Assembly (NCBI RefSeq): GCF_010731655.1
Contig: NZ_AP022619.1
Coordinates: 1,054,001-1,118,000 of the forward strand
DNA length: 64,000 nucleotides
Direction: 5' to 3'
Source of the DNA: Mycobacterium paraseoulense
GTDB lineage: Bacteria > Actinomycetota > Actinomycetes > Mycobacteriales > Mycobacteriaceae
The notes beneath the pieces were generated by a model. It saw only the letters and a program-made list of their open reading frames with translations. It was not told where the DNA came from and did no database searches. Both the position numbers and the translations under genes were made by a program. Positions 1 through 7,585 of the stretch are shown here, in pieces; the first letter of the stretch is position 1; each line of letters begins with the position of its first letter.

Positions 1-1
1 C

Positions 2-1321
2 CTGCGGGACCCGCTGACCGGTTTGGCTAATCAGCGGTTGTTCGATGAGCGCCTGGCGCATGCGCTGCGCTTACACGTTCAGCACAGCGTGCCGGTCAGC
101 GTGCTCACGGTAGGTGTCGACGATTTCAGGTTGGTGAACGACACGCTCGGATATGACGTTGGTGACCAACTGTTGCGCGGCGTGGGCGAGCGGATCCAGG
201 CCAACGTCAACGACAGCCACACCGTCGCGCGGATGAGCGGGGACGAATTCGCCATCCTGGTCGAAGACCGCCCCGACGTTGCCGTGGAGGTTGCCAACGG
301 GCTGGCCCGATCGTTCGACGAGCCCGTCGACCTCGAGGATCACAGCCTGGACGTCCGTCTGAGCATCGGGGTGGCCTCTGCGGGATCAGAACTCGTCACC
401 GTCCCGGCGCCAGGCGATCTCCTGAGACGGGCTGATGCGGCACGCTCCTGGGCCCGGCTGGCCAGCTCGACCAACGTGCGGGTGTTCACGCCCGAGATGG
501 ACGGCCACCTTGGCCAGGCGGCGGCGCATGACGTTGCCATGGCGCGGTTGCAACTGCTCGGCGAACTGCGACGCACCATCGAGAACGGCTCGCTGACCCT
601 GCTTTACCAGCCGAAATTCGGCATGTGGACCGGAAACGTGACCGGAGTCGAGGCGCTTGTTCGATGGCAGCACCCACGATTCGGCATCCTGGGGCCGGAT
701 CAGTTTCTGCCCCTGGTCCGAGAGCACGGCCTGATGGATGCGCTCACCGAGCTGGTGCTGTGGCAGGCTGTCGCCGACGCGGCCGCGTGGCAGGCGGCAA
801 ACGCCGCCATCCCCGTCGCGATCAATTTGGGAGCGCCGTCCCTCGACAAGGACGCGCTGCCCGACCGGATCATGTTTGTGCTCAACACCTACGCAATGTC
901 TCCCACTTCCCTCACGATCGAGATCACCGAGGATTTGGTGGTGGCCGACATGGCGAAGGCACGCACAGTGCTGAATCGTCTTCGTGAGAACGGCATCCGG
1001 GTCGCGATCGACGACTTCGGCAGCGGTTATGCCACTTTGACTTATCTGCGGGAGCTGCCGGCCGACGAAGTCAAACTCGGTCGGGAATTCGTCGCACCGA
1101 TCTTGCACGACGAGCGCGCCGCCACCATCGCGCGCTCGGTGATCGAGCTGGCATCCGGTTTCGGCATCACCAGCGTTGCCGAGGGGGTCGAAGACTACGC
1201 AACAGCCAAGCGACTCAAGGAATATGGTTGCGACGCGGTGCAAGGGAACTTCTTTTGCCCCCCGCTACCCGCTTCCGAGATCCCGCGAATCCCTGCGGAC
1301 TCGATGCTCGCTGCGCAGTGA
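2..1321 (+). CDS. GGDEF-EAL cyclic-di-GMP protein (5' truncated by window edge)
   Basis: The first visible residues, LRDPLTGLANQRLF, are the usual opening of a GGDEF domain, so the gene starts upstream of the window and the TTG at 23 is not its start. The signature reads SGDEF (RMSGDEFAIL), a common variant of GGDEF. An EAL domain follows, with EALVRW, an Asn in AINLG, EITED, DDFGSGY, a Lys in VKLGREF and EGVED, which are the usual metal and substrate positions of c-di-GMP phosphodiesterases. The protein probably makes and/or degrades cyclic di-GMP. Which activity dominates cannot be read from sequence. Any N-terminal sensor region lies outside the window. Confidence 0.93.
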   Translation: MRDPLTGLANQRLFDERLAHALRLHVQHSVPVSVLTVGVDDFRLVNDTLGYDVGDQLLRGVGERIQANVNDSHTVARMSGDEFAILVEDRPDVAVEVANGLARSFDEPVDLEDHSLDVRLSIGVASAGSELVTVPAPGDLLRRADAARSWARLASSTNVRVFTPEMDGHLGQAAAHDVAMARLQLLGELRRTIENGSLTLLYQPKFGMWTGNVTGVEALVRWQHPRFGILGPDQFLPLVREHGLMDALTELVLWQAVADAAAWQAANAAIPVAINLGAPSLDKDALPDRIMFVLNTYAMSPTSLTIEITEDLVVADMAKARTVLNRLRENGIRVAIDDFGSGYATLTYLRELPADEVKLGREFVAPILHDERAATIARSVIELASGFGITSVAEGVEDYATAKRLKEYGCDAVQGNFFCPPLPASEIPRIPADSMLAAQ

Positions 1322-1335
1322 TTCGGCGGCGCGTG

Positions 1336-2034
1336 TCATGAGTCACCCCTGGGGCCATAGGCGGCTGCAATGTCGGCGGAGCCGAGCCACCCCGAGTAAG
1401 TGGGGCGCGAGGGCCACCCTTCAGGTGAATCGAGCCACTCCTCCTGCCGTCCCCACGGCAGGAGGTCGATCAGCCCGAACGTGTGACTGAGTTGCTCGGT
1501 GCCCCGCCCGTCCGTATGCCACGTGCGGTACACGGTGTCATCATCGCGCAGGAACACGTTGACCCCGAAGCCCCCGCCGGGCGGCGCGTCCATGTCGGCG
1601 GCGAAGGGACTTTCCGAAGACGAATACCACTCCATGCGATTGCCGACCTTCCGTTTGTAGGCCAGGGCTTCCTCGATCGGTCCGTTGGTGACGATGACGA
1701 ACCGGGCGTCGTAGTTGTCGAGGAACTCCAGCCGGGTGAATTGCGACGTGAAGCCCGTGCACCCGCCGCACTGCCATTCGGCGCCATCGGACCACATGTG
1801 GTGGTAGACGATGAGCTGCGATCGGCCGTCGAACACGTCGACCAGGCGGATCGGTCCGTCAGCGCCGACCAGCACGTAGTCGGCCAGTTCGACCATCGGC
1901 AGACGCCGACGCTGGGCGGCGATCGCATCCAGTTCGCGGGTGGCGGCCTTCTCGCGTTTGCGCAACTCATCGAGTGCGCGGCGCCAGGTTGGCTGATCGA
2001 CGACTGGCGGCAGGGCCGGGTGTTGGGACGACAT
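1336..2034 (-). CDS. DUF899 family thioredoxin-like protein
   Basis: This 232-residue protein has the DUF899 pattern: an N-terminal helical segment (WRRALDELRKREKAATRELD), then a thioredoxin-like core with YHHMWSDGAEWQCGGC, FTSQFTRLEFLDNYDA and a Trp-rich C-terminal end. ATG at 2034 is preceded by AGAAGGTGG and fits the family N-terminus better than further-upstream starts. The family is thioredoxin-fold but lacks a standard CxxC; here two Cys sit in QCGGC. Its substrate is not known. It converges on the GGDEF-EAL gene, with 14 bases between the stops. Confidence 0.85.
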   Translation of the reverse strand: MSSQHPALPPVVDQPTWRRALDELRKREKAATRELDAIAAQRRRLPMVELADYVLVGADGPIRLVDVFDGRSQLIVYHHMWSDGAEWQCGGCTGFTSQFTRLEFLDNYDARFVIVTNGPIEEALAYKRKVGNRMEWYSSSESPFAADMDAPPGGGFGVNVFLRDDDTVYRTWHTDGRGTEQLSHTFGLIDLLPWGRQEEWLDSPEGWPSRPTYSGWLGSADIAAAYGPRGDS

Positions 2035-2183
2035 GGTTCCACCTTCTCGTTCGGTTTGTCCGTCTGGAAGGTCTGACCGGTGGCGTGGCCGGAATTCATC
2101 GCGGCGTTTGCGACGTGCACGATGGTCTTGACCCGCATGCCCGGGCTCGCTTCGATGATGGTTAGGCACGAGGGGAGCCCACC

Positions 2184-2504
2184 ATGAGGACATTCGTTCG
2201 CCACCTTGCAGTCGTCGCCATGATGGTCTTTGCGTCGATGGCAGCCGTGACGATCGCGACACCACCGGTGAGTTCGGCCGGCTGCGCGGACGGCGAGTGG
2301 TGGGACCCGACGGGCAAGGTTTGCCGACCGCTCGGGGTCGGGCCACAACCCTTGGCATGCGACCCGGGGCAGTGGTGGGACCCGACAGCCAATGTATGCC
2401 GGCCGCTCGGTGTCGGGCCGCAACCTCTGGCGTGCGACAACGGCTGGTGGTGGGATCCCGGCGCGAACGAATGCCGTCCGCCGGTGGTACCACCGCCCGG
2501 TTAG
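2184..2504 (+). CDS. Small secreted protein with three Cys/WWDP repeats
   Basis: 106 residues. Residues 1-32 form a signal peptide (MRTFVRHLAVVAMMVFAS...ATPPVSSAG). The mature part is three tandem copies of about 25 residues: CADGEWWDPTGKVCRPLGVG, CDPGQWWDPTANVCRPLGVG and CDNGWWWDPGANECRPP. Each has two Cys, a WWDP core and, in the first two copies, a GVGPQPLA linker. The spacing suggests one disulfide per repeat in an exported protein. A GAGGGGAG ribosome site precedes ATG 2184. No enzymatic motif is visible, so the function is unknown. It is divergent from the DUF899 gene. Confidence 0.75.
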   Translation: MRTFVRHLAVVAMMVFASMAAVTIATPPVSSAGCADGEWWDPTGKVCRPLGVGPQPLACDPGQWWDPTANVCRPLGVGPQPLACDNGWWWDPGANECRPPVVPPPG

Positions 2505-2537
2505 TGCGGTGTCGCCCGGCCGGTACCCTTGCGCGCC

Positions 2538-2768
2538 ATGACCGACTCCGTCGTCGTCAGGGTCAAGCCCGGCAGCCGAAAGGGACCCTTTGTCGAGGCC
2601 GGCCCCGACGGTGCGCTGACAATCTATGTCCGGGAGCCTGCGATTGACGGCAAGGCTAATGACGCCGTCGCCCGGGTGCTGGCAGCTCACCTTCGATTGC
2701 CAAGAAGCCGGGTCGAATTGATATCCGGAACGACCTCGCGCCTCAAACGTTTCCGCGTGAGCCGCTGA
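2538..2768 (+). CDS. DUF167 (YggU-type) family protein
   Basis: A 76-residue protein with the DUF167 signature: VVVRVKPGSRKG near the start, then IYVREPAIDGKANDAV and LRLPRSRVELISGTTSRLKRFRV. ATG 2538 follows GCGCGCC and is preferred to the in-frame TTG at 2529 because the family begins at this point. Members are small alpha/beta proteins of unknown role, often beside housekeeping genes. It lies 33 bases after the WWDP-repeat gene on the same strand and may share its transcript. Confidence 0.85.
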   Translation: MTDSVVVRVKPGSRKGPFVEAGPDGALTIYVREPAIDGKANDAVARVLAAHLRLPRSRVELISGTTSRLKRFRVSR

Positions 2769-2888
2769 GCGTCGCGTGGGTGTGTTTGGCGGTGGGCCGC
2801 CCACACCGCCGCTGGTCGTGTCACATAGCGACGTCCAATTCCGTCTAGCGAGGAGGTGAGCGGGCAGCATCCACCGAAGGAGGACACG

Positions 2889-3698
2889 ATGAATCGCTTG
2901 AGCACGCCGGCGCGGATCTACCTGGTCGCGGTGACAGCGTCAGTGGGGGCGGTCACCGCCGGGATTGGGATCTGGTGCATCGGCGACCCGAATTCCTTTG
3001 CCCGTGCCGTCGGATTCGACGCGCACCGGCACTTCTTACATGACGTGGGCGCGTTCCAGCTGGGCCTCGGCGTGACCCTGCTGCTTGCCGTGATCTGGGC
3101 GGACGCGCTGGCCACGGCGCTCGCCGGATTCATTGTGGCGAATACCGTACACACGGTGAACCACTTTGTGGACCTCGACGTGGGCGGTTCCGTCGGGCAA
3201 GCGTGGGCGCTCGGTGTCGTGTCCGTTGCCCTTGCCCTCGCGTTCGTCCTGCGACTCCGTCAACTCGGCTACGTGCTGGGTTCCGTTGGAACAGCAGCTA
3301 ATTCAGCATTGGCGCCATTCGTGCGCCAGAAGACCATCGCGCTCACCACCTTTCGCAAGGACGGCACTCCGGGCTCCAGTCCGGTCAGCATTGTGGTGGA
3401 CGGCGACCACGCCTACTTCCGAAGTTTCGAGCGGGCCGTCAAAGTGCGACGAATCCGGCGTAATCCGGGCGTCGAATTTGGCCCGGCAACGGCATCCGGC
3501 AAGCCGACGGGGGCCGCGCTACCCGGCCGCGCGCGTCTGCTTGAGGGGCCCGAATGTCAGAGGGCAGCACGTCTGCTGCGGCAGAAATATCCTTTCCTGC
3601 ATGGCGTGCTGGTGCCGACCGCGCACCGGCTCATGCGGTCCAAGTATGGCGGCACGATCCACGCGGAGTTGACTCCGTTGGCTGAATCTCAGCGATAG
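2889..3698 (+). CDS. Membrane-anchored PPOX-class (F420/flavin) reductase fusion
   Basis: 269 residues in two parts. Residues about 5-140 hold four hydrophobic helices (IYLVAVTASVGAVTAGIGIW, LGLGVTLLLAVIW, ALATALAGFIVAN, ALGVVSVALALAFVLRL). Residues about 145-269 are a split-barrel PPOX/F420-dependent reductase domain (KTIALTTFRKDGTPGSSPVS, VRRIRRNPGVEF, KPTGAALPGRARLL). ATG 2889 is preceded by a strong GAAGGAGGA site. The soluble domain normally occurs alone in mycobacteria, where it binds F420 or FMN. Here it should be held on the cytoplasmic face of the membrane. The substrate is unknown. Confidence 0.75.
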   Translation: MNRLSTPARIYLVAVTASVGAVTAGIGIWCIGDPNSFARAVGFDAHRHFLHDVGAFQLGLGVTLLLAVIWADALATALAGFIVANTVHTVNHFVDLDVGGSVGQAWALGVVSVALALAFVLRLRQLGYVLGSVGTAANSALAPFVRQKTIALTTFRKDGTPGSSPVSIVVDGDHAYFRSFERAVKVRRIRRNPGVEFGPATASGKPTGAALPGRARLLEGPECQRAARLLRQKYPFLHGVLVPTAHRLMRSKYGGTIHAELTPLAESQR

Positions 3699-3731
3699 CC
3701 GATAACGCCGCACACGTGCGTTACGCAGGCT

Positions 3732-3737
3732 TACGAT
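3732..3737 (+). promoter_or_regulatory. -10 element for a probable leaderless transcript
   Basis: TACGAT fits the mycobacterial TANNNT -10 consensus and ends seven bases before the GTG at 3744, the spacing of a transcript that begins at its start codon. No Shine-Dalgarno sequence precedes that GTG, which supports leaderless initiation. Confidence 0.4.
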
Positions 3738-3743
3738 GTCGCC

Positions 3744-5279
3744 GTGGCGGATGTGACCGTGGCGATCTTTACGTTCACCAGGAACGAAGCGACCGCCGTA
3801 ACCGAGTTGCTGGCACGCCTTTACGTCGACCTACCGGTGTTGGGAACAACGGTATGGACGCCGACGGAGCACGGGGAGAAGGCTCTGGAGGGCCGCCTGT
3901 CCGACGGCCGGACCGCCAGGGTGGAGCACCATCCATTGAGCGCGCAGGGGAATGTCGTCGCGGCGGCCGCTCTGAGCAGATCAACCCGGGAGAACCGGGC
4001 GGACTACTACGTCTTCTACGGCTGCTGTGGAACCCTCGACGCGAGGTTGGTTGGCCAGGTGTTTCGGGCCGCAAGGGTGTCATACCTGTCGTTGGGAGTG
4101 GTGATCGCCTCGCCCGATGGCGAAGTCGTCAAGTTGAAAAACAAGTGGATCGTCCGCACACAGCCCGACGATCAGGCACCGCTTGACGCGATTGAGATGC
4201 GGGCCGGCTCAGCGGGCGCCCCGGGTTCCGTGTCGGGGCTGGATCTTCCCGACGCCCACGTTCTGGCGACCGACAAGGTAATCAAGGTCTCGCCGGGTGT
4301 GGCGCCCGTGCCAATCGAGACCCCCTCCAGCGGTCCCGTCTACGCCAGGGAGGACTGGACATACTCTCTGGCGCTTGCGCTGTACTCCGGCATGGCGACT
4401 CACCCCGTCCTCGTCGACATGGAGTCCTTCGGTATCGCTTCTGCCATGCGCTCGTTGGGCTTGTGCGAACGCGTGCTTGTCCTGCGCGTCGTCACGGATG
4501 CCCTCAGCGACAAAGCAGATCAAACCGAGGAGGATCAACTCGGCTTTCTGCGAGCAGGTTTGCCCGAGCTGGTTGGCGCGATCGCGACCCTCTTGGGAAT
4601 CTCGATGACGCCCGGAGGCGAACAGCGAACCCTCGAGGACGAGGTGCGCACGTTGCGCGCCGGCGTTGTGATGGCCGCACCTTCGACGAATGACCCACGG
4701 GAATCAGAGATGGTTCGTGTCGTGTCGGCCGCATCGCTGGCCTGGGACGGTCAGCTGGACCGGGTCGACCGCTTCTCCCGCCCGCTCCTGCCATCGAGTT
4801 CCGATATGCCGGAGCGCGCCAACCCCGGGATGACAGCACGACTCTTCTTAGAACAGGTGGCTTCCGACTATCGACGCGTGGCGTCCGTAGAACTTGACCT
4901 CCGCGAGGTGGAAGCTCAGCGCAATTCGGACGAGGGCACGGCCGCCCTCGAGCGCGCCCACGTCGTGAGTCGGCCCGTGGCGCCGCTCGTTGTCGGGCAA
5001 TACCTTGCGTCTTTTGACCGTGCCGCGGATGCGGACTTGGGGAGCGTGTTGGAGCCATGGATGGTGTCTGCAGGCGAGGCAGATCTTGAATCGCCATGCG
5101 GTGCGGCATTCGGCGAGGTCCTCGGCCCCCTCGTTCAGGTCGCATTGGATAGAGGACACAGGTCCACGGTGCTGCCCGACTGGTCTGTCGCGGTAGGCGA
5201 TTCGTGGTGCAGGGAATTCCTGGGAGCGGGAGCTGCGATTCTCAAGGATCCGAGTTTGCTTAGCTCGCCGCAAACTTAA
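3744..5279 (+). CDS. Nucleoside-phosphorylase/nucleosidase-like protein with unknown C-terminal half
   Basis: 511 residues. Residues 4-285 resemble the MTAN/PNP nucleoside phosphorylase fold: a first beta strand (VTVAIFTFTRNEATAV), GNVVAAAAL at 70-77, YYVFYGCCGTL at 88-98 in place of the usual glycine-rich vGiaGG strand, VDMESFG at 224-230 with the Met-Glu ribose-binding pair, and RVVTDALSD at 248-256 with the Asp expected to protonate the base. Residues about 300-511 match nothing I recognise. The start is GTG 3744, probably leaderless. Homologous domains act in purine salvage, and in some bacterial immune systems as effectors that destroy ATP. No partner gene is adjacent. I infer an N-glycosidic-bond-cleaving enzyme of unknown purpose. 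Confidence 0.6.
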   Translation: MADVTVAIFTFTRNEATAVTELLARLYVDLPVLGTTVWTPTEHGEKALEGRLSDGRTARVEHHPLSAQGNVVAAAALSRSTRENRADYYVFYGCCGTLDARLVGQVFRAARVSYLSLGVVIASPDGEVVKLKNKWIVRTQPDDQAPLDAIEMRAGSAGAPGSVSGLDLPDAHVLATDKVIKVSPGVAPVPIETPSSGPVYAREDWTYSLALALYSGMATHPVLVDMESFGIASAMRSLGLCERVLVLRVVTDALSDKADQTEEDQLGFLRAGLPELVGAIATLLGISMTPGGEQRTLEDEVRTLRAGVVMAAPSTNDPRESEMVRVVSAASLAWDGQLDRVDRFSRPLLPSSSDMPERANPGMTARLFLEQVASDYRRVASVELDLREVEAQRNSDEGTAALERAHVVSRPVAPLVVGQYLASFDRAADADLGSVLEPWMVSAGEADLESPCGAAFGEVLGPLVQVALDRGHRSTVLPDWSVAVGDSWCREFLGAGAAILKDPSLLSSPQT

Positions 5280-5291
5280 GGGGTCGCCCCT
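5279..5291. terminator. Possible bidirectional hairpin between convergent genes
   Basis: AGGGG-TCG-CCCCT forms a five-pair GC stem directly after the stop of the phosphorylase-like gene and before the end of the convergent tetR gene. There is no T tract, so it would be a weak or atypical terminator. Confidence 0.25.
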
Positions 5292-5362
5292 CGCCGCACC
5301 CACGGCGTTTCTCGCCCTGCAGCTCTTGAACCCTCGAGTAGGTAGGAAAAGTTCTGTCCGGC

Positions 5363-5953
5363 CTAGCGCGCCGGCTCCCGTCTGCCGGTGAACTGGTTGA
5401 CGAGCAGCTGAAGACGGTCCGAGTCGTAGCCAGGGCGTAGTCGGCCGGCACGGGTCAGGGTGACCAGTCCGTGGAGTGCGGCCCAGAACACTTCGGTGAG
5501 AGTGTCTGCGTCCTGTTCGTCGGCGACGAGTCCGACCGCCGCGCGCAGCTCGGCGAAGGCGTCCTCCAGCTGCGGCGGTGTGTCGTCGGCGGCAAAGCGC
5601 AAGTTGGTCGCGCGGGTGAACATCGCGTCGTAAACCGCCGGGTTGTCGCGGGCGAAGTCGAGATACGCGCCTGCAATCCGGGTCAGGACGTCGTTGGCCG
5701 CGCCGGCGCCGGAGCGGGCGGCACGAAGCGTATCGCCAAGCTCACCGAACCCGTCGACGGCGACGGCGTCAGCGATGTGTTCCATGCCGCTGAAGTGCTT
5801 GTACAGCACCGGCTGGCTGTACTCGATCTCGGTGGACAGTCGACGGGTGGTCACCGCCTCCCACCCTTCGGCCTCGGCCAACTTGCGGGCAGTTGCCACG
5901 ATCAGCCGCCGCCGGGCGGCCCGCTCGCGTTCACGACGGTCCTCGATAGCCAT
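5363..5953 (-). CDS. TetR/AcrR family transcriptional regulator
   Basis: 196 residues. The N-terminal helix-turn-helix reads RRRLIVATARKLAEAEGWEA, then TTRRLSTEIEYSQPVLYKHF, a standard TetR DNA-binding domain. The C-terminal helices (LTRIAGAYLDFARDNPAVYD, FWAALHGLVTLTRAGRL) form the ligand/dimer domain with the common WHG-type motif. ATG 5953 (MAIEDRRER) is chosen; an in-frame GTG at 5968 would add five residues. It is divergent from the DUF1772/DUF4267 operon, with two palindromic sites between them, so it probably represses that operon and itself. Confidence 0.9.
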   Translation of the reverse strand: MAIEDRRERERAARRRLIVATARKLAEAEGWEAVTTRRLSTEIEYSQPVLYKHFSGMEHIADAVAVDGFGELGDTLRAARSGAGAANDVLTRIAGAYLDFARDNPAVYDAMFTRATNLRFAADDTPPQLEDAFAELRAAVGLVADEQDADTLTEVFWAALHGLVTLTRAGRLRPGYDSDRLQLLVNQFTGRREPAR

Positions 5954-5980
5954 ACCCCATGGTAGCACCGATAGAAATGC

Positions 5981-6025
5981 TAGCGACGCTATTGACAGCG
6001 AGGGGGACGGGGGTTAGCGTTGCTA
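5981..6025. promoter_or_regulatory. Paired TAGC-N3-GCTA operators with divergent promoters
   Basis: Two copies of a perfect dyad, TAGCGACGCTA (5981-5991) and TAGCGTTGCTA (6015-6025), lie 34 bp apart centre to centre, and each is extended by a GCTAGC palindrome. Between and over them is a good forward promoter: TTGACA (5992-5997), 17 bp, TAGCGT (6015-6020), so the right-hand operator covers the -10. On the minus strand TAGCGT (5991-5986) can serve as the tetR -10 and lies inside the left-hand operator. This is the expected arrangement for TetR repression in both directions. Confidence 0.65.
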
Positions 6026-6051
6026 GCAGTTGCGAATAAGGGGAGTCGGTC

Positions 6052-6528
6052 ATGAATCTGGACGTCATCACACGGGCCGCCGCACTGATCGCGGTGCTGG
6101 GCACCGGGGTCGTCTACGGCACCGACGTGTTTTGCGCAATCGTGCTGCGACCGGCGTTGGCATTGATCGACGACAGTGCGTTGGTCGCGGTCGCGGGTAG
6201 CGTCCATCGGTACGGGGACCGGCGCATGCCGGTGCCCGGAGCGCTCGGGGTTGTCGCCGCCGCGACTAGCGCGCTGCTGGCCACGGTCGCCGCACACCGG
6301 GTACAGGCGATCGCCGCGGGCGCCGCGTTGATCCTGCTACTGATGTGGATTGTGCTCTATGCGCGGGTGAGCGCACCCATCAATCGGCAACTCACCGCGG
6401 CCGCCGACGCCGGCCAGTCGCTACCGAACGCGCGTGCGCTGCAAGCAAACTGGGACCGAATCATCAACGTCCGCGCGACACTGCAAGGTCTGGCAGTGGC
6501 GGCCTTGTGCGTGGCGCTGATGGCCTGA
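6052..6528 (+). CDS. DUF1772 family membrane protein
   Basis: 158 residues with four hydrophobic segments (AALIAVLGTGVVYGT, ALGVVAAATSALLATVAA, AAGAALILLLMWIVLYA, LQGLAVAALCVALMA). The C-terminal NWDRIINVRATLQ is the DUF1772 signature, a family related to fungal anthrone oxygenases. ATG 6052 follows AAGGGGAG. It is the first gene of the operon controlled by the palindromic sites upstream. Function in bacteria is not established; it often sits beside NIPSNAP and DUF4267 genes, as here. Confidence 0.75.
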   Translation: MNLDVITRAAALIAVLGTGVVYGTDVFCAIVLRPALALIDDSALVAVAGSVHRYGDRRMPVPGALGVVAAATSALLATVAAHRVQAIAAGAALILLLMWIVLYARVSAPINRQLTAAADAGQSLPNARALQANWDRIINVRATLQGLAVAALCVALMA

Positions 6529-6581
6529 CACGCCCGGCTCAAGCCCACCCAACCGACTTCCACCGAGGAGAGCGGTCTTCG

Positions 6582-6795
6582 ATGTTTCAGCTCAGGATCT
6601 ACACCCTGCGATCACCAGAAGCCCTGCAGCACTACGCGACAGTTCACCTGGGCCCGCCATTTGGAAACCTTCCCGGCATTCGGCGTCACCACCCACGGTG
6701 TGTGGACCGAGGCAAGCGGCGGCGCGAATCGACTCGTCGCGCTGATCGGCTATCCGCCGGGCAGTGACCCGACACCGTTTTCACCCATTCACTAG
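6582..6795 (+). pseudogene. NIPSNAP-family gene, frameshifted and shortened
   Basis: From ATG 6582 the frame reads MFQLRIYTLRSPEALQHYAT, the start of a NIPSNAP protein. After TVH (codon ending 6647) the homologous sequence continues one base later, as WARHLETFPAFGVTTHGVW and then RLVALIGYPPGSDP. One extra C at 6647-6648 therefore breaks the frame. Even with the base removed the repaired protein would be about 70 residues, short of the usual 100 or more, and would end at TAG 6793-6795. A GAGGAGAG site is intact. A sequencing error could explain the shift but not the short end. Confidence 0.7.
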
Positions 6796-6816
6796 CGAAA
6801 CTCAGAAGGGCTCGAA

Positions 6817-7200
6817 ATGACCACCCCCGCCATCGTTGGCTACGTTCTCGCCGGACTCCTCGCCGCGGGCATCATCTTCATCGGCGCACGCTTTCTCGTC
6901 GCGCCGCGCGTCGCCGCCGCCGGCTACGGCGTGCTACCGGATCTGGACGAGCCGGGCGCGGGCGCCTATTTGAGCGTCAAGGGCGTGCGCGACATCGCGA
7001 CCGGGCTGTTCGTCATCATCATGATGGTCGCAGGCGCGACCCATCTGGTCGGCTGGGTGATGTTGGCCGCCACCGTCATTCCGCTCGTCGACGCCGCCAT
7101 CGTGCTACGCAACGGCGGCTCGAAGTCGGTCGCCTGGGGAGTCCATGGCGTGACCGCCGCCGTCATGCTCGTCACGACCGCGCTCCTGCTTGCCCCCTAG
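6817..7200 (+). CDS. DUF4267 family membrane protein
   Basis: 127 residues with four membrane helices (IVGYVLAGLLAAGIIFIG, DIATGLFVIIMMVAGATH, VGWVMLAATVIPLVDAAIV, AVMLVTTALLLAP) and the GARFLVAP...GYG and YLSVKGVRDIATGL patterns of DUF4267. ATG 6817 follows AGAAGGG. It is the last gene of the TetR-controlled operon. Function is unknown. Confidence 0.75.
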   Translation: MTTPAIVGYVLAGLLAAGIIFIGARFLVAPRVAAAGYGVLPDLDEPGAGAYLSVKGVRDIATGLFVIIMMVAGATHLVGWVMLAATVIPLVDAAIVLRNGGSKSVAWGVHGVTAAVMLVTTALLLAP

Positions 7201-7351
7201 GAACGACTGGGCTCGTCGCCTGCGACTCGCCCTCGGCAACTGCTGGCCGCCCCGCCGGACGTGTGGCAGCGGAGTGATGCAGTGTGGTCATTGGCCGCAG
7301 GCAGGGGAGAGGCACGGGCCCATGGTTTTCGGCCCCGCCTGCGATGCAGCC

Positions 7352-7498
7352 TTACCCCGCTGCAACCCCGTCCGGGGGAACCTGGACCACCGGGACACTT
7401 GCCGTGGGAACGCATCCGGTCGCTGCCGCGGCGGTAAATACGAGCATCGCCGCAACGACGGCGTTCGTGGCTAGACGAGACATGGCGACTCCGTTCAT
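7352..7498 (-). CDS. Very small exported (possible lipo-) peptide
   Basis: This 48-residue reading frame runs from ATG 7498, with AGGAG four bases upstream, to TAA at 7354-7352. Residues about 6-28 are a signal sequence (MSRLATNAVVAAMLVFTAAA) ending in ATGC, a weak lipobox, and followed by a short tail (VPTASVPVVQVPPDGVAAG). A TTGAAA-17 bp-TAGAGT promoter reads into it, and it is divergent from the methyltransferase gene. The promoter, ribosome site and export signal together argue that it is real. Function is unknown. Confidence 0.45.
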   Translation of the reverse strand: MNGVAMSRLATNAVVAAMLVFTAAAATGCVPTASVPVVQVPPDGVAAG

Positions 7499-7513
7499 CC
7501 GACTCCTGTCGAG

Positions 7514-7577
7514 ACTCTAGACGCGACCGGCATGTATTTCAACTGCTATTGAAATATAGCCGGATTCCCGGCATAGT
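7514..7577. promoter_or_regulatory. Mirror-image divergent promoters sharing a TATTTCAA/TTGAAATA dyad
   Basis: A perfect inverted repeat, TATTTCAA (7535-7542), six bases, TTGAAATA (7549-7556), supplies a TTGAAA -35 box in each direction. Forward: TTGAAA 7549-7554, 17 bp, CATAGT 7572-7577 toward the methyltransferase. Reverse: TTGAAA 7542-7537, 17 bp, TAGAGT 7519-7514 toward the small peptide gene. The dyad could be simply two -35 boxes or also a regulator site. Confidence 0.5.
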
Positions 7578-7585
7578 TCCTATCC

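Noticed and set aside
1470..2870. Long minus-strand frame across the WWDP-repeat and DUF167 genes
   Set aside because: It has no domain, low-complexity composition, and overlaps four genes with good starts and family matches.
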